A stretch of 64,000 nt of DNA from Helichrysum umbraculigerum (Eukaryota > Streptophyta > Magnoliopsida > Asterales > Asteraceae). Under the pieces are notes generated by a model. It had not been told where the DNA came from and ran no database searches. It saw only the letters and a list, made by a program, of their open reading frames with translations. The stretch is taken from positions 68,072,001-68,136,000 of the forward strand of contig CATIUR010000006.1 of assembly GCA_949592205.1 (NCBI GenBank), written 5' to 3'. The position numbers were made by a program, and so were the translations under genes. Below, one piece after another: positions 22,238 through 33,735 of this stretch (its first letter is position 1; each line of letters starts with the position of its first letter).

Positions 22238-24617
22238 TGTAACACCCCCGAAATTCACTGTTTTGCGGAAGCATACATGGGTGTTACTAATCAATATACA
22301 AAGCACAAGATATACAGCAAACGACCTCTAAATGAGACGTTTTGTAAATTAGTTACATTCCATAGATATAATGTTTGAAAACTTAGTGTTTTCGTATACA
22401 AAATGTAGTTTCCCCTAGAGTCCACTCGTATAGCGGGAGATTCTATTACATAATCGTAATCTACAAAAGATAATGCTAAGAATCTCCGTTAATGCAGTTG
22501 TGTTGAAATCATGCGACTCTAGCTAAAATCCTGGAGTAATCCTACTCCATCCGGGTACCTGAGAAAACATGCTAAAAAGTGTCAACCAAAAGGTTGGTGA
22601 ATCTCACAGGTTTGTAAGTAATATCGGCTTTGAACACGAGATTTCATTAGTAGTGCCCGTAGGCGTAAAATCAGCCATTGCAATCCAGCAATCGTAAAAT
22701 CAGTATTTGCAATCCAGCAAATGTAAATAAATAAGTTTATACCGTTGCCATGAGGCTCATAATCGAAGCTTAACCCGTAATAATATGTTTGCTCCCGTGA
22801 CATGCTCGTAAGTGAGCAAGCATCAGTAACGAATAAGTTGTCACCCGTTTATACGTGTAAATCGGTACGTGGCAGCGCTACTGCCCCGGGTGGGGAGGGT
22901 CATTTCCCTAATGGATCCATTAACTACTGTTCGCGCTTAAGTCCATAACTAACGATATATGATGGAGAGACTTCTGTAAATAGTAACAACTCATGCAATT
23001 CCGTTTGGTATAGTAAACAGTTTAGTACTTGTGTTCAAGAAAAATAAGTAGCATGTATCTTCCCCAATAAGATAAAACAGTAAAAGTGGGGCCGTAAGAC
23101 TCACCTGAGTCCTTGCAAGTACGTTTATATCAATAAACGAGTAAATAATATCAACCGTAGGTTCTCCGAACCCGTAACCTTCAAATGCCTAAACATATAA
23201 GGTTAAGTAAGTAGATGTCTCGCAAGACCACCTAGGCTAGTTGTTTACACAACTCATTATGTCCAAGTGTTTGTTTAGTAATCCGTTTGTAGTTTGAAAA
23301 CAAATATGGCCCGTTGGTGACGGTTTGTAATAATGATTCAAAGCGTTATCATTTATAACGCAATTTAGTGTATTTGTAATAGAAAGTATGTTCTATGACG
23401 TTTGTTCAGTCGTATGACATAAGTATTGAAGTTGTGTAAGTTCGACACTTAGTAAAATCTGACTTTTCAAGGTTCTGGTTTGTGCGACGTAGCATGCGAC
23501 GTAGCATGCGACGTAGGGTGGTACGTCGCATGATGCGACCTTCGCAAATCAATGCGACGTAGGAGGCGACGTTAAAGTCTACGTCGCTATGTGCGACGTC
23601 CGCAAGTTAATGCGACGTAATAGGCTGCGTCGCTAGTGCGACGTTGGGATTTTTGTGCGACGTAGGCCGCGACGTCGCTAAATGCGACGTTGGCCAGATA
23701 ATGCGACGTTTTGAGCTACGTCGCAGATAGTCCAGCGTCTCTGCGACGTAGCGGTCTGATCGGAATTTGGTGGCCGGAAAATCGGTCGAAAAGCTTCCGT
23801 TCGGTCCAAATCTTTTACCCAACCCATTTTTGGACATTTTAAGCATATATAAACTATAAAAACGTAAAAATGAGTAAAAACGGAGAGTTTCGGGTTTTGT
23901 CGGAAACTTACGAAATGCCGAAATGAAAATCCGGAAAGATAGCGTGATAGATCGTGATGTGGTGGTCGTTTTCTTCCAAAAGGGTAGTATGTTTCGCGTA
24001 CGTTTAGTGGTAGTATTTTGTGAATTAGTGAGAAATGTGGAGTTGGTGGTGAGGATGAAGTTGAGAGGAAAGAGAGAAGAAAGAGAAAGAGAAGAAGAAT
24101 TAAATGAAAGAAGGAGGTGGAAATTGGGAGGTTAAGCCCCCAATTTCGCCCGCGTTTCCGCTCCGTGCGGTGTTCGTTTCCCCCGTCGTTTAAACGTTAT
24201 CAAGCAGTTATATTTTTAAAAGGTGACGGGAAATGTTTTAATGAAATACCTTGAAATTAATTATAAAAGCATTTGTCGAAGTATTAAAATTCTTAACTCG
24301 CGTTTAATACATATACGTTAAATTATTTAAATTGTCGTCGCGGTATTATAAATAATGTTTGTTCGCTGTGTATTTTATATAATAAAATACGTTCTCATTA
24401 TTTAGGTAAGTTTCTGTCACCAACGTCCAAGTAACTGTGTCGGACTCCGTCCGGTTAATTCGTACGATTAATCCAAATCGCGTATGTACACACATATATA
24501 TATAATTCACCTTATATATATAAAAATAGAGTCTGCAATTAGTCCTATTACATACTAATTACAACTAGTTACAAGTAATTAGGCAAAATTAATTATCCTA
24601 ATTTAGCAGGTGTTACA
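22238..24617 (-). repeat. 5' LTR of element A
   Basis: 2380 bp. In sense order it holds a pyrimidine-rich leader (about 24140-23920), donor GTAAGT (23911-23906), the GCGACGT array (23761-23484), the GACTCAGGTGAGTC block (23111-23098) and acceptor CTCAG (22563-22559). Confidence 0.97.
23112..23911 (-). other. Candidate LTR-internal intron of element A
   Basis: Donor TTTC-GTAAGT at 23911-23906 and acceptor GCAAG ending at 23112, followed by GACTCAG (23111-23105) and a second donor GTGAGT (23104-23099). The palindrome array lies within. About 800 bp. Confidence 0.45.
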
Positions 24618-24810
24618 TATACCGTCAACTAAATAAATTTAAAACATGTAATAATTCATTTATCACAATAAGCCAATTGACCAATTGACCTATTAATTTA
24701 GCTATCAAAATACACCAAGTATTTAAAATGCAATTTAAATAACAATTAAATTAAGGGAAATACCGTATTTCAACTAGGCCACTTTTGAGGATGTTACAAA
24801 TCTTCCCTCC

Positions 24811-27800
24811 TTAAGAAGATTTCGTCCCCGAAATCTCGCCACGCTCAAAGAGATTCGGATAACGCGCCCTCATGCTAGACTCGGTCTCCCAAGATAAGTT
24901 TGGACCCAAACTATGATTCCACTTAACCAATACCATAGGGATCTCCTTCTTTCGAAGTTTAGTCACCTTACGGTCAACAAGTTCTACGGGCTCTTCTACA
25001 AGTCTTTGATTTAAATCCACACTCAAGTCTTGCAATGGAAGAACTTGGGATTGGTCCTCCACATTGCATTTTCTTAGATAACACACATTAAAAGTATCAT
25101 GAATACCCGACAATTCAGGAGGAAGATCTAATGACACCGTTTGATCATTGACAACATGTCGAATTTTAAACGGTCCGATGTATCTAGGAGCTAGTTTACC
25201 ACGTTTCCCAAACCTGATAACACCCTTCCAAGGTGAAACTTTCAAATAAACCAACTCACCTTCTACAAACGAAACTGGTCGATAACGTGGGTCAGCATAC
25301 TGTTTCTGCCTATCACGGGCAGCTTTCAATCTATCTTGGGCAATAGCTACCTTATCGGCAGTAATTTGAACTATGTCAGGACCAGCAAACTGCTTTTCAC
25401 CCGCCTCTAACCAACAAGTGGGCGTCCTACACCTACGACCATACAACATTTCATAGGGTGGCATGCCTATACTAGAATGGAAAGAATTATTATAGGCAAA
25501 CTCAACTAATGGTAAATGGGAATCCCACGACCCACCAAATTCTAGTACACATGCCCGCAACATGTCCTCCAAGGTTTGAATGGTGCGTTCCGACTGACCA
25601 TCCGTCTGAGGATGATAAGCCGTGCTCAAGTTGACCCTAGAACCCAATTCACGCTGTAAATTCTGCCAAAAACCCGACACAAATCGAGAATCTCTGTCCG
25701 AAACAATCGACAACGGAATCCCATGTCTAATAACCACTTCATTAATGTACAATTGCGCCAATTTACTTAATGATGCAGTCTCACGAGTAGCAAGAAAGTG
25801 AGCACTCTTGGTCAATCTATCAACAATTACCCAAATCATATCATTACCCTTAACAGTTCGAGGTAATTTGGTCACAAAATCCATGGTAATATGTTCCCAT
25901 TTCCACTCGGGAATCTCTAGTTGCTTCAAAGCTCCATAAGGTTTTTGATGCTCGGTCTTTACTTGAGAGCAAATATGGCAAGATTCAACAATTCGAGCGA
26001 CATCCAACTTCAAAGTAGGCCACCAATACAAGGGTTTTAAATCCTGATACATTTTGGTGCTTCCGGGATGAATCGACAATCTGGATTTATGAGCCTCCAT
26101 CAATATGACATCTCGAAGTCCACCAAACAATGGGACCCAAACACGAGACTGAAATGTCTTTAATCCACGAGAATCTTCTACCAATAATTCCTTCCTTTTA
26201 AGCATGATTTCTGATTTCAAGTTATGATCCAACAGGGCCTCCATCTGAGCCAATTTCAATTTATCGATCAAGTCTGAAGAGATTTCCAAACGCATTAAAT
26301 AAACCCTTTCAGATTTACCCTTTCGACTAAGCGCATCCGCCACCACATTTGCCTTACCCGGATGATATCGAATCTCGCAATCATAATCCTTAATCAATTC
26401 TAACCATCGCCTTTGCCTCATGTTAAGTTCTTTTTGAGTAAACATGTACTGAAGGCTCTTGTGGTCCGTACAAATAACGCATTTGGTTCCATACAGGTAA
26501 TGTCTCCAAATCTTTAAGGCAAAAACCACAGCTGCAAGTTCCAAGTCATGGGTAGGATAGTTAATCTCATGAGGTTTCAACTGACGTGAAGCATAGGCAA
26601 TAACACGGTCTCGTTGCATCAGAACACAACCTAAACCCGCATGTGAAGCATCACAATACACAATAAAATCCTCGGATCCGTCAGGTAAAGCTAAAATCGG
26701 AGCCTGACACAACAATTGTTTCAAGGTCTGAAAAGCCGATTCCTGTTGATCACCCCACAGAAATTTCACATCCTTACGAGTTAATTTAGTCAAAGAACCT
26801 GCAATCTTGGAAAAATCTTTAATAAATTTTCTGTAATAGCCTGCCAAACCCAGAAAACTCTTGATCTCTGACGGAGATTTAGGCGATTGCCAATTCATGA
26901 CAGCCTCAATTTTAGATGGATCCACTTTAACCCCATCTTCACAAATGATGTGCCCCAAAAACTGAACTTCACGAAGCCAAAATTCACATTTCGAAAACTT
27001 AGCATACAATTTCTCCTTTCTCAAGGTATCAAGAACTAAACGCAAATGTACTTCATGATCAGTTTCAGATGTAGAATAAACTAAAATATCATCAATGAAT
27101 ACAATGACAAATTTATCGAGAAAAGGCCTACAAACCCTGTTCATCAAATCCATGAAAATTGCTGGAGCATTAGTCAACCCAAAAGGCATAACAAGGAATT
27201 CATAATGACCATAGCGAGTGCGAAAAGCTGTTTTAGGGATATCCTCCCCACAAACCCGGACTTGGTGATAACCCGATCTCAAGTCTATCTTAGAGAAAAA
27301 CGAAGACCCTTGCAATTGATCAAACAATTCATCTATTCGGGGCAAAGGATACTTATTCTTTACGGTCCTCTTATTCAATTCTCTATAATCAATACACATA
27401 CGGAAAGTGCCATCCTTCTTTTTAACAAACAACACAGGAGCACCCCAAGGAGAAGAACTGGGTCTAACAAAACCCTTATCTAATAATTCCTGAATTTGAT
27501 TCATCATTTCACGGATTTCGGAGGGAGCTAATCTATAAGGTGCCTTAGCTACCGGAGTAGAACCAGGAATTAACTCAATTTTATATTCTACTTCTCTAGC
27601 CGGAGGTAAACCAGGCAATTCATCAGGGAAAACATCCGAATACTCAGAAACAACTCGGACATTACTAATGGCTTTCTTTTCTAGCTTAGCATCGACAACA
27701 TAGGCTAAATAAGAATCACACCCTTTAGTTAGAGATTTTCTAGCTTTCATCATAGAGATCAAAGGTATACTACCCCTCTCCCTTTCCCCTCGAGCCACAA

Positions 27801-29469
27801 CATATGACTCGCCTGAGATTGGGATTTTTATCAGCTTCTTATGACAATCTATATTGGCTTTATTCCGACTCAACCAATCCATGCCTAACACAACATCAAA
27901 CCCATGAATAGGCATCAATAGAAAAGAAACAGGGAAACTATGACCCTCAATCGAAATACTAGCTCCAGTCACCGATGTGGTAACTGAAACTAACTTTCCA
28001 TCCGCTACCTCAACCTCAATTGGTTGTGAAATACTTGTAGGTGTCAATTTAAGTCTATCACAGAATACCAAGGACATAAAGGAACAATTTGCCCCGGAAT
28101 CAAATAAAGCGCATGCCGGTACTGAATTAACAAGAAAAGTACTAGTTATGACGTCCTCGGCTACCACGGCTTCATCCACGGTCATTCGAAAAGCCCGACC
28201 AGTTGGAGCTGGAGGATTCTTTCTTTTCTGGCCAGAAGATGATGATGACCCTCCGACCGTTCCCGATTTTTGCTTCCTTTCCTCTGGACATGCACTCGAA
28301 CGATGTCCTTCCTTTCGGCAATTCCAACACACTGACTTAGGAAAAAGACAATCCTTGATGTCATGACCGAACTGACCACACTTAATACACCTAGCAGTCT
28401 GAGGTGTACAATGTCCCGTGTGCCTAGACTTGCAATTCTGGCACCAATTTGATCTATCCACTGAACCACCAATAACATTCGGTTTACGGTTATTATTATT
28501 ACCTTGCCATTTCTTCTTCCCCTGACCTGATGTAGATTCACCTTTGAGTTTCATTGGGGACTTGTCTTTAATTTCCAAATCATGAGCTCTAATATCACCG
28601 TCCACAGAACGAGCCAAATCAAAAGCTTGGTTAAGATCACTTGCAAGTCTCACAGTAGTCCGATAAGTATGGGGTAACATTCCAACAAAATGGTCAATCT
28701 TTGTCCTTTCATCCGGTACCCATTGATGTACAAATCTCAATTTATCGGTAAACTGGGAGATAAGGTCCTCCATAGTCATACTATCAGTCAATTGCATATC
28801 CAAGAATTCACGCCTAATGCGAGTCATGTCATACCCGGAGCAATATTTCTTACAAACCTCGTTATGGAAATCAGACCATGTAATGGAAGCTTTTTGCTGA
28901 GGTGTTAAATGAGATGTGATAGAATCCCACCATCCCATTGCCGGACCCTTTAAAAGTTGCACTGCATAAGTTACCTTGATCTCATCCTCACATCGGCAAA
29001 CCTCAAATTTCCTTTCGACATCCCTTAACCAATCCATGGTCACAGAAGGATTTGTACTCCCAAAGAAATCTGAAGGTCCACTAGATTTAAAGGTCTTAAA
29101 TGAACATAGTTTTTGCTGAGATGGAGGAGGAAATACCGGAAACTGAAATCCCGAAGGTCCTGAAGAAGAAAAAGGAGCTGATGTCTGGTAGTAAATAGGC
29201 GGTGGCATAGAAAACTGTGATGTCACTAACGGAGGTGTAATCGTACTAACAGCCGGAATCTGCCGGGATGTTCTAGCTTGTTGCTCATATAACTCCTTAT
29301 ATTTGTTTAACTCATCCTCTAAATACAAGGTGTACTCATCACGGCTCAATTCATTTGCAGGGAGTGTAGTACTAGGCTGACCTTGACTTTGAGACTGAAT
29401 TTCAGGAGGTGAGTCTCTCACTCCAGAAGCATTGATCGGGGTACTGGTCGGAGCGTTACTTTCTGCCAT
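24811..29469 (-). CDS. Element B gag-pol polyprotein, about 1552 aa, intact
   Basis: The frame extends eight codons further upstream (to 29493), but the ATG at 29469 (MAESNAPTS) is chosen because C and D start the same way (MAEN, MADN) and because an acceptor-like GTACAG lies three bases before it. In 1560-residue numbering: Gag about 128-300, zinc knuckles C369-C382 and C389-C402, protease FDSGA (D465), RT FIDD 799-802, RNase H D948, integrase D1205-D1266-E1302, GPF near 1440, chromodomain-like end about 1501-1550. It ends SGTKSS, and the stop codon overlaps the purine-rich tract. All key residues are present. Function: reverse transcription and integration of element B. Confidence 0.96.
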   Translation of the reverse strand: MAESNAPTSTPINASGVRDSPPEIQSQSQGQPSTTLPANELSRDEYTLYLEDELNKYKELYEQQARTSRQIPAVSTITPPLVTSQFSMPPPIYYQTSAPFSSSGPSGFQFPVFPPPSQQKLCSFKTFKSSGPSDFFGSTNPSVTMDWLRDVERKFEVCRCEDEIKVTYAVQLLKGPAMGWWDSITSHLTPQQKASITWSDFHNEVCKKYCSGYDMTRIRREFLDMQLTDSMTMEDLISQFTDKLRFVHQWVPDERTKIDHFVGMLPHTYRTTVRLASDLNQAFDLARSVDGDIRAHDLEIKDKSPMKLKGESTSGQGKKKWQGNNNNRKPNVIGGSVDRSNWCQNCKSRHTGHCTPQTARCIKCGQFGHDIKDCLFPKSVCWNCRKEGHRSSACPEERKQKSGTVGGSSSSSGQKRKNPPAPTGRAFRMTVDEAVVAEDVITSTFLVNSVPACALFDSGANCSFMSLVFCDRLKLTPTSISQPIEVEVADGKLVSVTTSVTGASISIEGHSFPVSFLLMPIHGFDVVLGMDWLSRNKANIDCHKKLIKIPISGESYVVARGERERGSIPLISMMKARKSLTKGCDSYLAYVVDAKLEKKAISNVRVVSEYSDVFPDELPGLPPAREVEYKIELIPGSTPVAKAPYRLAPSEIREMMNQIQELLDKGFVRPSSSPWGAPVLFVKKKDGTFRMCIDYRELNKRTVKNKYPLPRIDELFDQLQGSSFFSKIDLRSGYHQVRVCGEDIPKTAFRTRYGHYEFLVMPFGLTNAPAIFMDLMNRVCRPFLDKFVIVFIDDILVYSTSETDHEVHLRLVLDTLRKEKLYAKFSKCEFWLREVQFLGHIICEDGVKVDPSKIEAVMNWQSPKSPSEIKSFLGLAGYYRKFIKDFSKIAGSLTKLTRKDVKFLWGDQQESAFQTLKQLLCQAPILALPDGSEDFIVYCDASHAGLGCVLMQRDRVIAYASRQLKPHEINYPTHDLELAAVVFALKIWRHYLYGTKCVICTDHKSLQYMFTQKELNMRQRRWLELIKDYDCEIRYHPGKANVVADALSRKGKSERVYLMRLEISSDLIDKLKLAQMEALLDHNLKSEIMLKRKELLVEDSRGLKTFQSRVWVPLFGGLRDVILMEAHKSRLSIHPGSTKMYQDLKPLYWWPTLKLDVARIVESCHICSQVKTEHQKPYGALKQLEIPEWKWEHITMDFVTKLPRTVKGNDMIWVIVDRLTKSAHFLATRETASLSKLAQLYINEVVIRHGIPLSIVSDRDSRFVSGFWQNLQRELGSRVNLSTAYHPQTDGQSERTIQTLEDMLRACVLEFGGSWDSHLPLVEFAYNNSFHSSIGMPPYEMLYGRRCRTPTCWLEAGEKQFAGPDIVQITADKVAIAQDRLKAARDRQKQYADPRYRPVSFVEGELVYLKVSPWKGVIRFGKRGKLAPRYIGPFKIRHVVNDQTVSLDLPPELSGIHDTFNVCYLRKCNVEDQSQVLPLQDLSVDLNQRLVEEPVELVDRKVTKLRKKEIPMVLVKWNHSLGPNLSWETESSMRARYPNLFERGEISGTKSS

Positions 29470-29505
29470 GTCCTGTACCACAACACATCTCATAACCCGT
29501 TAATT

Positions 29506-29512
29506 GTTAGTA
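29506..29512 (-). promoter_or_regulatory. TACTAAC branch-point-like motif before element B gag
   Basis: Sense TACTAAC lies about 33 nt upstream of the CAG at 29475-29473, which is itself three bases before the gag ATG. C and D have the same spacing. Confidence 0.45.
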
Positions 29513-29583
29513 CTTAGTAATACTAACCAAATCATATTCACTAGCTCAATCCCCTTTCCAAGGAATGTTTGACTAACACAAAT

Positions 29584-29629
29584 AGATTTGGGATTGAACA
29601 ATTAACCCATGTTCAATTCACCCAAACCT
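29584..29629 (-). other. PBS-adjacent hairpin, element B
   Basis: Sense AGGTTTGGG, bulge TGA, ATTGAAC pair with GTTCAAT and CCCAAATCT (one G-U pair), closing a loop of about 11 nt. It begins two bases after the PBS. Confidence 0.7.
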
Positions 29630-29631
29630 TT

Positions 29632-29643
29632 GCTCTGATACCA
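29632..29643 (-). other. Primer-binding site (initiator Met-tRNA), element B
   Basis: Sense TGGTATCAGAGC, three bases (AAT) after the 5' LTR. Confidence 0.95.
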
Positions 29644-30467
29644 ATTTATAACACCCTACTCGAAAAGACAAGGATATATATTTTTTTTTTTTAAAAGAAG
29701 CGCAAGATTAGATACAAACTATTGGATTGCATATTTACATTCAAAATGGCAATCCAAATACATACAGTATTTAATCTAGATTATTCTAGACATTACACGC
29801 GATTAGTTTAGTGTTATAGAAAATCCAAAACATAGTGTTATATCATTAACATAGTTAACCAAACAGAGTGAGCTTGTCAAACATTCCATTCCTATGATAC
29901 TCCTTGCCCACCCACATACCAAAGTAAACCTGCAAGAAGTATTGAGGGGTTAGCACGAAGCTAAGTGAATAATCTCAAACTATCAACTAACTTAGCTTAA
30001 CAAATGAATACAGCAAAGCATAGCAACAGTTAATCATGAAGGATCGGTCGTCCTTGAAGTACCCTCATGCCGCGGTGGTTCCCCAAGTAACACTTAAAAC
30101 CAACTGAAGGCCAAATCAGTGGCTAAACCGATAGCTTGATACTATTACTACTTACAACATAATTTCAGTGAACAACACATGTACAAAGTACTTATGATGT
30201 TCACAGTAATAGTATTCAAACCCAACACACGTTGACCCCCGACATTCATATAGTCCACAACCATCATGGCAATCAAGGACACCAACAATTAAGTTAAATA
30301 TAACCATCATGGCAAAATATTAACTTAACAATGAAAACAGTAAATTCACATTTACCCGTTGTAACCATATTGTTACAACCAAATTAGACTGAAAGTCCAA
30401 GATCCACTCACCCTTGACGATCACCGCCCTTGCTCAAAGATCTAATATTATTGAGTCTTCGGTGTAT

Positions 30468-31260
30468 CTGAGAACACAAGAGGATTACAAGTTAGTACTC
30501 ATTTCATATGATATCTAACTTTCATTAAACACTTAATATCAGTTCAGCAAGCATTAAGTACCATAAGGATAGTATACAAGTTGATTATACAATTTATAGC
30601 AAGTTAACATAACAAGTTCAGCAAAACAGGGGGAATACGTTCGTATTCCAATGAATACGTCCGTATTCACGGGAATACAACCGTATTAATAGGAATACGC
30701 CGTATTCCCAAGCAATTTCCAATACAGAACTGAAATTAAGGAATACGCCAACGAATACGCTAGGGAATACGCCCGTATTCCTCGGAATACGTCGTATTCA
30801 CATGAATACACCGTATTCCCGTTGATTCAGAATTGCAAATTAAAAAGGGGGAATACGCCGTATTCCCGGGAATACGCCGTATTCCCATGTTCATCAGTTT
30901 TGCCCAGAATCTGCAACAGACCAAGCTCGAACCAAAATTACAATTCACCAAGTTTCAGCTACAATACACGAATTTAGCACTTAAGTGACCTATACTAACA
31001 TGTATAAACATATTGCAACAACAACTAACATCATCAAACACTACAATTCATACATGCATCAATGCTTCAATCTAGATTTCAACCAATTTCATTAAATCAA
31101 CTAACAACTTGAAGAACAATTGTAATTCACCAAGATAAACATGAAATCAGTTTGTAACCATCACACAAATACATATTCAATCATGAACATAGCCATTCAA
31201 TCATTAATTTACTTAATTTAACATTTCAACTAGAACTTGAAAATGGGTATTCTTACTTAC
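30468..31260 (-). other. Candidate LTR-internal intron of element B
   Basis: Donor ATATT-GTAAGTAAG at 31260; branch-like TACTAAC at 30497-30491; acceptor TTCTCAG ending at 30468, followed by ATACACCGAAGACTC. 793 bp, with the palindrome array inside. Confidence 0.5.
30631..30886. repeat. Palindrome array, GGAATACGCCGTATTCC units, element B right LTR
   Basis: As in the left LTR but with one additional unit near 30855-30885, showing unit gain or loss since insertion. Confidence 0.88.
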
Positions 31261-31725
31261 AATATTTAGATGATGATGATGATACAATGAAGAGGAAGAA
31301 CACAAGGAAATCACAATCACACCCTTAACTTGATGAAATCATATTTGTGGTTAATTGCTTTTGAGAGAGTGTGTTCTTGGGATGAAAGCACAAGTCAGGG
31401 AACAAAATGAAGTTCTGTCAAATGCATAAACAGGTGTCGACTTCATTATATGACTCAGCCTATTTTTTTGTATAAATTATACCCGTCCTAAATCTATTGT
31501 CTGGAACCTAAAAACCATTTGCGAGAAATAAGTTTTTATTATACCGTCAACTAAATAAATTTAAAACATGTAATAATTCATTTATCACAATAAGCCAATT
31601 GACCAATTGACCTATTAATTTAGCTATCAAAATACACCAAGTATTTAAAATGCAATTTAAATAACAATTAAATTAAGGGAAATACCGTATTTCAACTAGG
31701 CCACTTTTGAGGATGTTACAAACGT

Positions 31726-31839
31726 AAATATATGCAACAACTTATTCGGGTTAACCAACACAAACCCGGAATTCAACCGACCGAAACAAGTTGAACATTT
31801 ATTCAGTTCGGTCATCGAGAGACTGTGAATGGTCGAAAA
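31726..31839. other. Flank of element B insertion, unassigned
   Basis: Host sequence between the element B TSD and the FAR1-like relic. It may be a continuation of the relic, but I cannot align it by eye. Confidence 0.3.
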
Positions 31840-33735
31840 CCAATTAACCCGAACTCGTGTTAGCTTATCATGTTGATCGCCTCTGTATGCATTCACTATT
31901 TTGGTGATGGCACTAGGTCTCTCACACCTTCTTTTGACAACAAAGTCACAAGGTCTCTACATTCTTTGGATCGATGAAACAACTTGTGAGACCATTGTCT
32001 TGATACTTGTGACATTTCATCCAAAGGATATGATGGTTGTGTTTAGGGGTGTTAACGAACCGAGCACTTAACGAGCTACTCGAGTTCGAACTCGTTTATC
32101 TCGAATTCGAGCATAATGCTATTCGAGCTCGAGTCGAGTTCGAACATAAAAAGACTGCTCGATTAGTTTCACGAACCGAGCTTCAAAACCATAAAATCGA
32201 CTCGGCTCGTTCGAAAGCTCGTAAAATAATCTCGAGCCGAACGAACTAGTCGAGCTTATCGAGTCGAACGAGCTAAATGAACATATCTATCATCATAATT
32301 ATTACATATTTTAAAACTTAAAAGATATGATAGTAATAAGATTTTTACTTAATATTATATCTAGAAACACAAATATTATTATACTAATACTAACACCATA
32401 TTTATATTTATAGTGTAAATAACACATATGTTAGTTCCACATTCTCATCTATGAGATTTTATTTTTATAGTACTCTCATTTCTTTAACGTTAGTTCTTTT
32501 CTCCTATGTGGGATAACTCCTTTTTCTTCTTCATCCCACATTGGAAGTGTGAAACATATATGATGAGATGAGCACACTATAAATATCAATATCAAGAATC
32601 TAATTACATACTTATTATTTGTGTTTGATGATAACTAATTAAACTTACACATTTTAAGTTTGATTAAGTGTAAATGTATTTTACAAACTTTATTTCAAGT
32701 TTCATAAAATAAATAGTATACTTTCTAATGAGCTTGTTTAAGCTTGTAAACGATTTTATTAAGCTTGAGCTTCTAAACAAATATTTTGAGCTCAAGTAAA
32801 TTATTTTTTTGTAAATTGTCATAAATTAAAACGAGTATCGAGCTCGAGCTCGAACACTAAATTATTATCCGAGCTCGAACTCGAATATGGTTTTAAAAAG
32901 TTAATTGTGACACCCGTCAAATTAGGACTAGATTTTTAGTTCCTAATCACTTTGTAATACATGTAGTTAGTGCTATGTATTAGGCTAATTGTGTGTATCA
33001 AATTATATATTGGCAAATATATATCAATATGCGATTAAGTTTAATCGTTCATTTTCAAATCGGCCGAATTCCGATTCAATTATACGGCGTTGGTAAAAAT
33101 CAAGTGATTAAGTAACATGGAATTGTTATTTAATACCCTCATAATTATTATATATTATTTTGATAATATATCAAGTATCTCGTATCGTACAAATCAAACG
33201 TCCACGACAAAACTATATATAAATAATGAATTATTATTGAAATTAATAATTATTATTTACATCGGATAAAATAAAACATATTTCGTTTTATACCATTTTA
33301 CTCAAACGCGACGAAACCAATTAAATTATATCCGTCTCTCAAACATAAAACAAAGATATATTTTTATATCTCACAAAAAGTATTTTTATAAAATACTTCC
33401 AATAAGAGTATAAACGAATTCATTTATAGAAATTTATCGATTTAAAACATTATACTACTTTTTGATCGGGTACAAAAACACGGGTATTTTGTACTACGAA
33501 ATTAGGCCAACTAACTCAAATAATTGAGTTAGCCAGCTAACACCAAACGCACCCTTTTCATTTCATTCTCAATTCATTCTCAATCTGTCTCTCGGTTCTT
33601 TCTTTCTTCAAAAACAAAAACAACAACAACAATAATTTATAACAAGATCATCATCATCAGCTGGAAACCATCATCATCTTTATCGTTCATCATCATCATC
33701 CGTGCATCACCATCGTTTTCGTCCTAAAAATCATT

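Larger units (their letters stand above)
13996..24617 (-). mobile_element. Element A: full-length, very young Ty3/gypsy chromovirus
   Basis: Two 2380-bp LTRs (13996-16375 and 22238-24617, TGTAACACCCCC to GGTGTTACA) flank the internal region. Perfect TSD TATAC lies at 13991-13995 and 24618-24622. I see only two differences between the LTRs (a G/T near 14193 versus 22435 and a G/A near 15759 versus 24000). Sense is minus: 5' LTR on the right, initiator Met-tRNA PBS at 22234-22223, hairpin, extra 158-codon frame, gag-pol, purine-rich tract AACAAGGGGAGAA at 16388-16376, 3' LTR on the left. Total 10,622 bp. With an intact polyprotein it could be autonomous. Confidence 0.97.
12114..24798 (-). repeat. 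3' LTR of element B (split by element A at 13996-24617)
   Basis: Two pieces, 12114-13995 and 24618-24798, rejoin at the 5-bp TATAC target duplicated by A. The unbroken counterpart of this site is in the right LTR near 31540, where the sequence reads straight through TATACCGTCAAC. About 2.06 kb without A. Confidence 0.95.
12114..31720 (-). mobile_element. Element B: full-length Ty3/gypsy chromovirus (Tekay/Del-like), interrupted by element A
   Basis: LTRs run from TATAACACCC to GATGTTACA. The left LTR (12114-24798) is split by element A; the right LTR is 29647-31720. The 5-bp TSD AACGT is present at 12109-12113 and 31721-31725. In sense (minus) order: 5' LTR 31720-29647, spacer AAT, PBS complementary to initiator Met-tRNA (29643-29632), hairpin, gag-pol, purine-rich tract next to the stop codon (about 24812-24799), 3' LTR. 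Without A it is about 9.0 kb. By eye the LTR copies show about nine substitutions plus one array-unit indel, so B is young but older than A. Confidence 0.95.
29647..31720 (-). repeat. 5' LTR of element B, intact
   Basis: 2074 bp. Sense order: conserved upstream block (31528-31491), TATA-like GGTATAATTTATAC (about 31482-31469), leader, donor GTAAGT (31260-31255), palindrome array, acceptor TTCTCAG before ATACACCGAAGACTC (exon start 30467), and acceptor CTTGCAG ending at 29930. Confidence 0.95.
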
